From Microvirga sp. 17 mud 1-3 (GTDB lineage: Bacteria; Pseudomonadota; Alphaproteobacteria; Rhizobiales; Beijerinckiaceae): a stretch of 64,000 nt of DNA. Below are positions 62,874 through 64,000 of the stretch, piece by piece. The DNA lies in NCBI RefSeq assembly GCF_003151255.1, contig NZ_CP029481.1:3634501-3698500 (forward strand), given 5' to 3'. Position 1 is the stretch's first letter, and every line of letters begins with the position of its first letter. A program made the translations under genes and the position numbers. The notes under the pieces were generated by a model. That model saw nothing but the letters and a program-made list of their open reading frames with translations. It was not told where the DNA came from and did not search any database.

Positions 62874-63254
62874 ATGCGGATCAGACCATGGGCCGTCCTG
62901 GCCCTTGTGGGGACACTCGCGGCAGGGACAGGCGGCGCCTTCGCTCAGGACAATCCGCCCGGAGCACAGCCCGGGCACGCGCCGGGAGCGACGAGGCCCG
63001 CCCCGAGCGTCGACACGGGCAATGCGGGCACGCCCCAGTTTCCTGTCCGCGAAACGACGGACCCCAATGCCACCGGCGCCACGGGCCAGAGCGGCGCGGC
63101 CGTGAACCCGCCCGGCGCGCCACCCGGGACCATCACGCCCGGACCGAAGAATGCCATCGATGCGGGCGTGAGCGGCCGGAACAACTGCTATCCCGGCCAG
63201 ACCGGAAAGGCTGTCGGCAGCACGAACCCCACCGGCATGGCGAGCAAGTGCTGA
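62874..63254 (+). CDS. Small secreted Gly/Pro/Asn-rich protein
   Basis: A 126-residue protein I cannot assign to a family. Signal peptide MRIRPWAVLALVGTLAAGTG, cleaved near Ala-Phe-Ala at about 24. The mature part is rich in Gly, Pro, Thr and Asn (GAQPGHAPGATRPAPSVDTG, TGATGQSGAAVNPPGAPPGT) with two cysteines near the end that could pair (NNCYPGQ and SKC). The start at 62874 has GGAGG five bases upstream; earlier frame is open but has no signal. Monocistronic, ending in a good terminator. Confidence 0.75.
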   Translation: MRIRPWAVLALVGTLAAGTGGAFAQDNPPGAQPGHAPGATRPAPSVDTGNAGTPQFPVRETTDPNATGATGQSGAAVNPPGAPPGTITPGPKNAIDAGVSGRNNCYPGQTGKAVGSTNPTGMASKC

Positions 63255-63269
63255 CCTTGCGGCCAAACG

Positions 63270-63305
63270 AAAAGGCGGGACCTCGGGGCCCCGCCTTGTT
63301 TTCGT
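63270..63305. terminator. Bidirectional terminator
   Basis: AAGGCGGG/CCCGCCTT hairpin flanked by A-rich sequence left and TTGTTTTC right. It ends both the small secreted protein gene and gapR. Confidence 0.8.
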
Positions 63306-63324
63306 CCACGGTCCCGAAAGGAAC

Positions 63325-63585
63325 TCAGCCGGCCATTCCGAGTGCCTGCATGTAGAGTTCGAGGATCGCCTCCTCCTCCTGCCGCTCGGCATAGTCGCGC
63401 TTGCGCAGGGCGATGATCTTGCGGAGGACCTTGGTGTCGAAGCCGTTGCCCTTGGCCTCGGCATAGACGTCCTTGATGTCGCCTGCGATGCCGGCCTTTT
63501 CTTCCTCGAGGCGCTCGATGCGCTCGATGAAGGCCTTCAGCTGGTCGGCTGCGACGGATTCGGTTTGAAAAGCTGCGTCATCCAT
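63325..63585 (-). CDS. gapR: DUF2312 protein, GapR-like nucleoid-associated protein
   Basis: An 86-residue helical protein. In Caulobacter GapR clamps overtwisted, AT-rich DNA ahead of polymerases and assists topoisomerases. The pattern [60 protein letters not shown] is the family's core with conserved Lys/Arg. AAAGG lies nine bases before the ATG. It lies 79 bp downstream of the DUF1244 gene on the same strand; the two adjoin in many Rhizobiales. Confidence 0.9.
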   Translation of the reverse strand: MDDAAFQTESVAADQLKAFIERIERLEEEKAGIAGDIKDVYAEAKGNGFDTKVLRKIIALRKRDYAERQEEEAILELYMQALGMAG

Positions 63586-63664
63586 AAATACTTGCCTTTG
63601 ACTGGTGGCGCTGGCGCCAGGATCGGGTTCGACGAAACGGTAAGGTCATTTGGTTGAAGCCGTT

Positions 63665-63970
63665 TTAATGGCTCGGCTTGGATTCTTCAAAGGCCTTGAG
63701 TTGCCCCTGCGTCGCCTCCGTCTGGTACCGCGCCTTCCACTCCTCGTAAGGCATGCCGTAGACATAAGTCCGGCTCTCCTCCTTCGAGAGCGTAACCCCA
63801 CTCGCGTCCGCCTCCTCCTTGAGCCAGTTCGAGAGGCAGTTGCGGCAGAAGCCCGCGAGATTCATGAGGTCGATGTTCTGGACGTCCGTCCGCTCGCGCA
63901 GATGCTGCAGGAGCCGACGGAACGCGGCCGCCTCGAGCCGGGTCCGGGTTTCGGGATCGATCTCGGTCAT
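63665..63970 (-). CDS. DUF1244 family protein
   Basis: A 101-residue cytosolic protein. The family signature is clear: LLQHLRERTDVQNIDLMNLA, GFCRNCLSNWLKEEADASG (with a CRNC pair that could bind a metal or flavin-like group) and YGMPYEEWKARYQTEAT. Members are conserved in Alpha- and Gammaproteobacteria; no role is known. It precedes gapR and could share its message. Upstream sequence continues beyond the window. Confidence 0.88.
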   Translation of the reverse strand: MTEIDPETRTRLEAAAFRRLLQHLRERTDVQNIDLMNLAGFCRNCLSNWLKEEADASGVTLSKEESRTYVYGMPYEEWKARYQTEATQGQLKAFEESKPSH

Positions 63971-64000
63971 GGGGTCACCTTGCAGATGTGATGGACCTTT

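Noticed and set aside
1..64000. tRNA, rRNA, insertion sequence or prophage genes
   Set aside because: I found no cloverleaf with a T-loop sequence, no rRNA stretch, no transposase or integrase motif and no direct-repeat-bounded element.

Overview
The window is a dense, high-GC chromosomal segment (about two thirds G+C by eye) from an alphaproteobacterium of the Rhizobiales (Hyphomicrobiales), most like Microvirga/Methylobacterium relatives. The placement rests on gene content: the alphaproteobacterial cell-cycle proteins RcdA (DUF1465), TrcR (DUF1013) and GapR (DUF2312), an aa3-type cytochrome oxidase subunit IV, a three-subunit pntA1/pntA2/pntB transhydrogenase, DUF1192, DUF1244, DUF882 and DUF4164 proteins, and a CtrA-type TTAA-N7-TTAA site. 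I see no rRNA, tRNA, CRISPR array, transposase or phage gene. Nearly everything is core chromosome. The accessory material sits in small islands.

Region by region. 1-3,420: partial outer-membrane barrel protein, DUF2218 protein, glmM, and a two-gene ribbon-helix-helix/SRPBCC unit. 3,471-22,269 (mostly minus strand): a long envelope and DNA-repair block in the order yebC-ruvC-ruvA-ruvB-ybgC, tolQ-tolR-tolA-tolB, pal-cpoB-tilS-ftsH. It is interrupted twice. A plus-strand UGT-type glycosyltransferase lies between ybgC and tolQ. About 4.9 kb lies between tolB and pal, holding a phospholipase D/cardiolipin synthase, an HdeD-like protein, a TetR regulator with a divergent NIPSNAP gene, an RTX-repeat protein and the broken 3' end of a second NIPSNAP gene. 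22,397-25,641: exoD, a YmdB-type phosphoesterase, 5-formyl-THF cyclo-ligase, a probable 6S RNA, zapA and a DUF4164 gene. 25,834-32,886: Calvin/glycolysis genes tkt-gap-pgk-fba, a ThiE-like gene and a Sel1-repeat protein. 33,252-36,141: suhB followed by a MotA/ExbB-like plus MotB/OmpA-like pair. 36,146-41,785: DUF3606, an MsbA-like ABC exporter, rpmE, rcdA, DUF1192, a quinone oxidoreductase and trcR. 42,045-49,737: prpE-like ligase, TauE/SafE permease, two divergent YdcH genes, purEK, rpsU, a TPR lipoprotein, a nucleotidyltransferase and a GNAT. 49,808-53,173: pntB (frameshifted), pntA2, pntA1 and CoxIV-like. 53,280-64,000: GT4 glycosyltransferase, UbiB-like kinase, oligoendopeptidase, a degenerate NtrC-type regulator, a YcbB-type L,D-transpeptidase, a DUF882 peptidase-like protein, a small secreted protein, gapR and DUF1244.

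How the genes work together: the main theme is the cell envelope. Tol-Pal, CpoB, YbgC, GlmM, FtsH, ZapA, the L,D-transpeptidase, the DUF882 protein and the extra MotA/MotB-like motor all act on division, peptidoglycan or the outer membrane. The second theme is central carbon metabolism. Short palindromic intergenic repeats of at least two families punctuate the gene borders. Points most worth a second look: the perfect 21-bp inverted repeat controlling TetR/NIPSNAP, the NIPSNAP remnant beside the RTX gene, the ATPase-dead NtrC-like regulator, the MotA/OmpA pair, the single-base frameshift in pntB, and the 6S RNA locus. I did not find a clear, wholly new multi-gene system. The MotA/OmpA pair and the degenerate regulator next to peptidoglycan genes are the best candidates for undescribed function.
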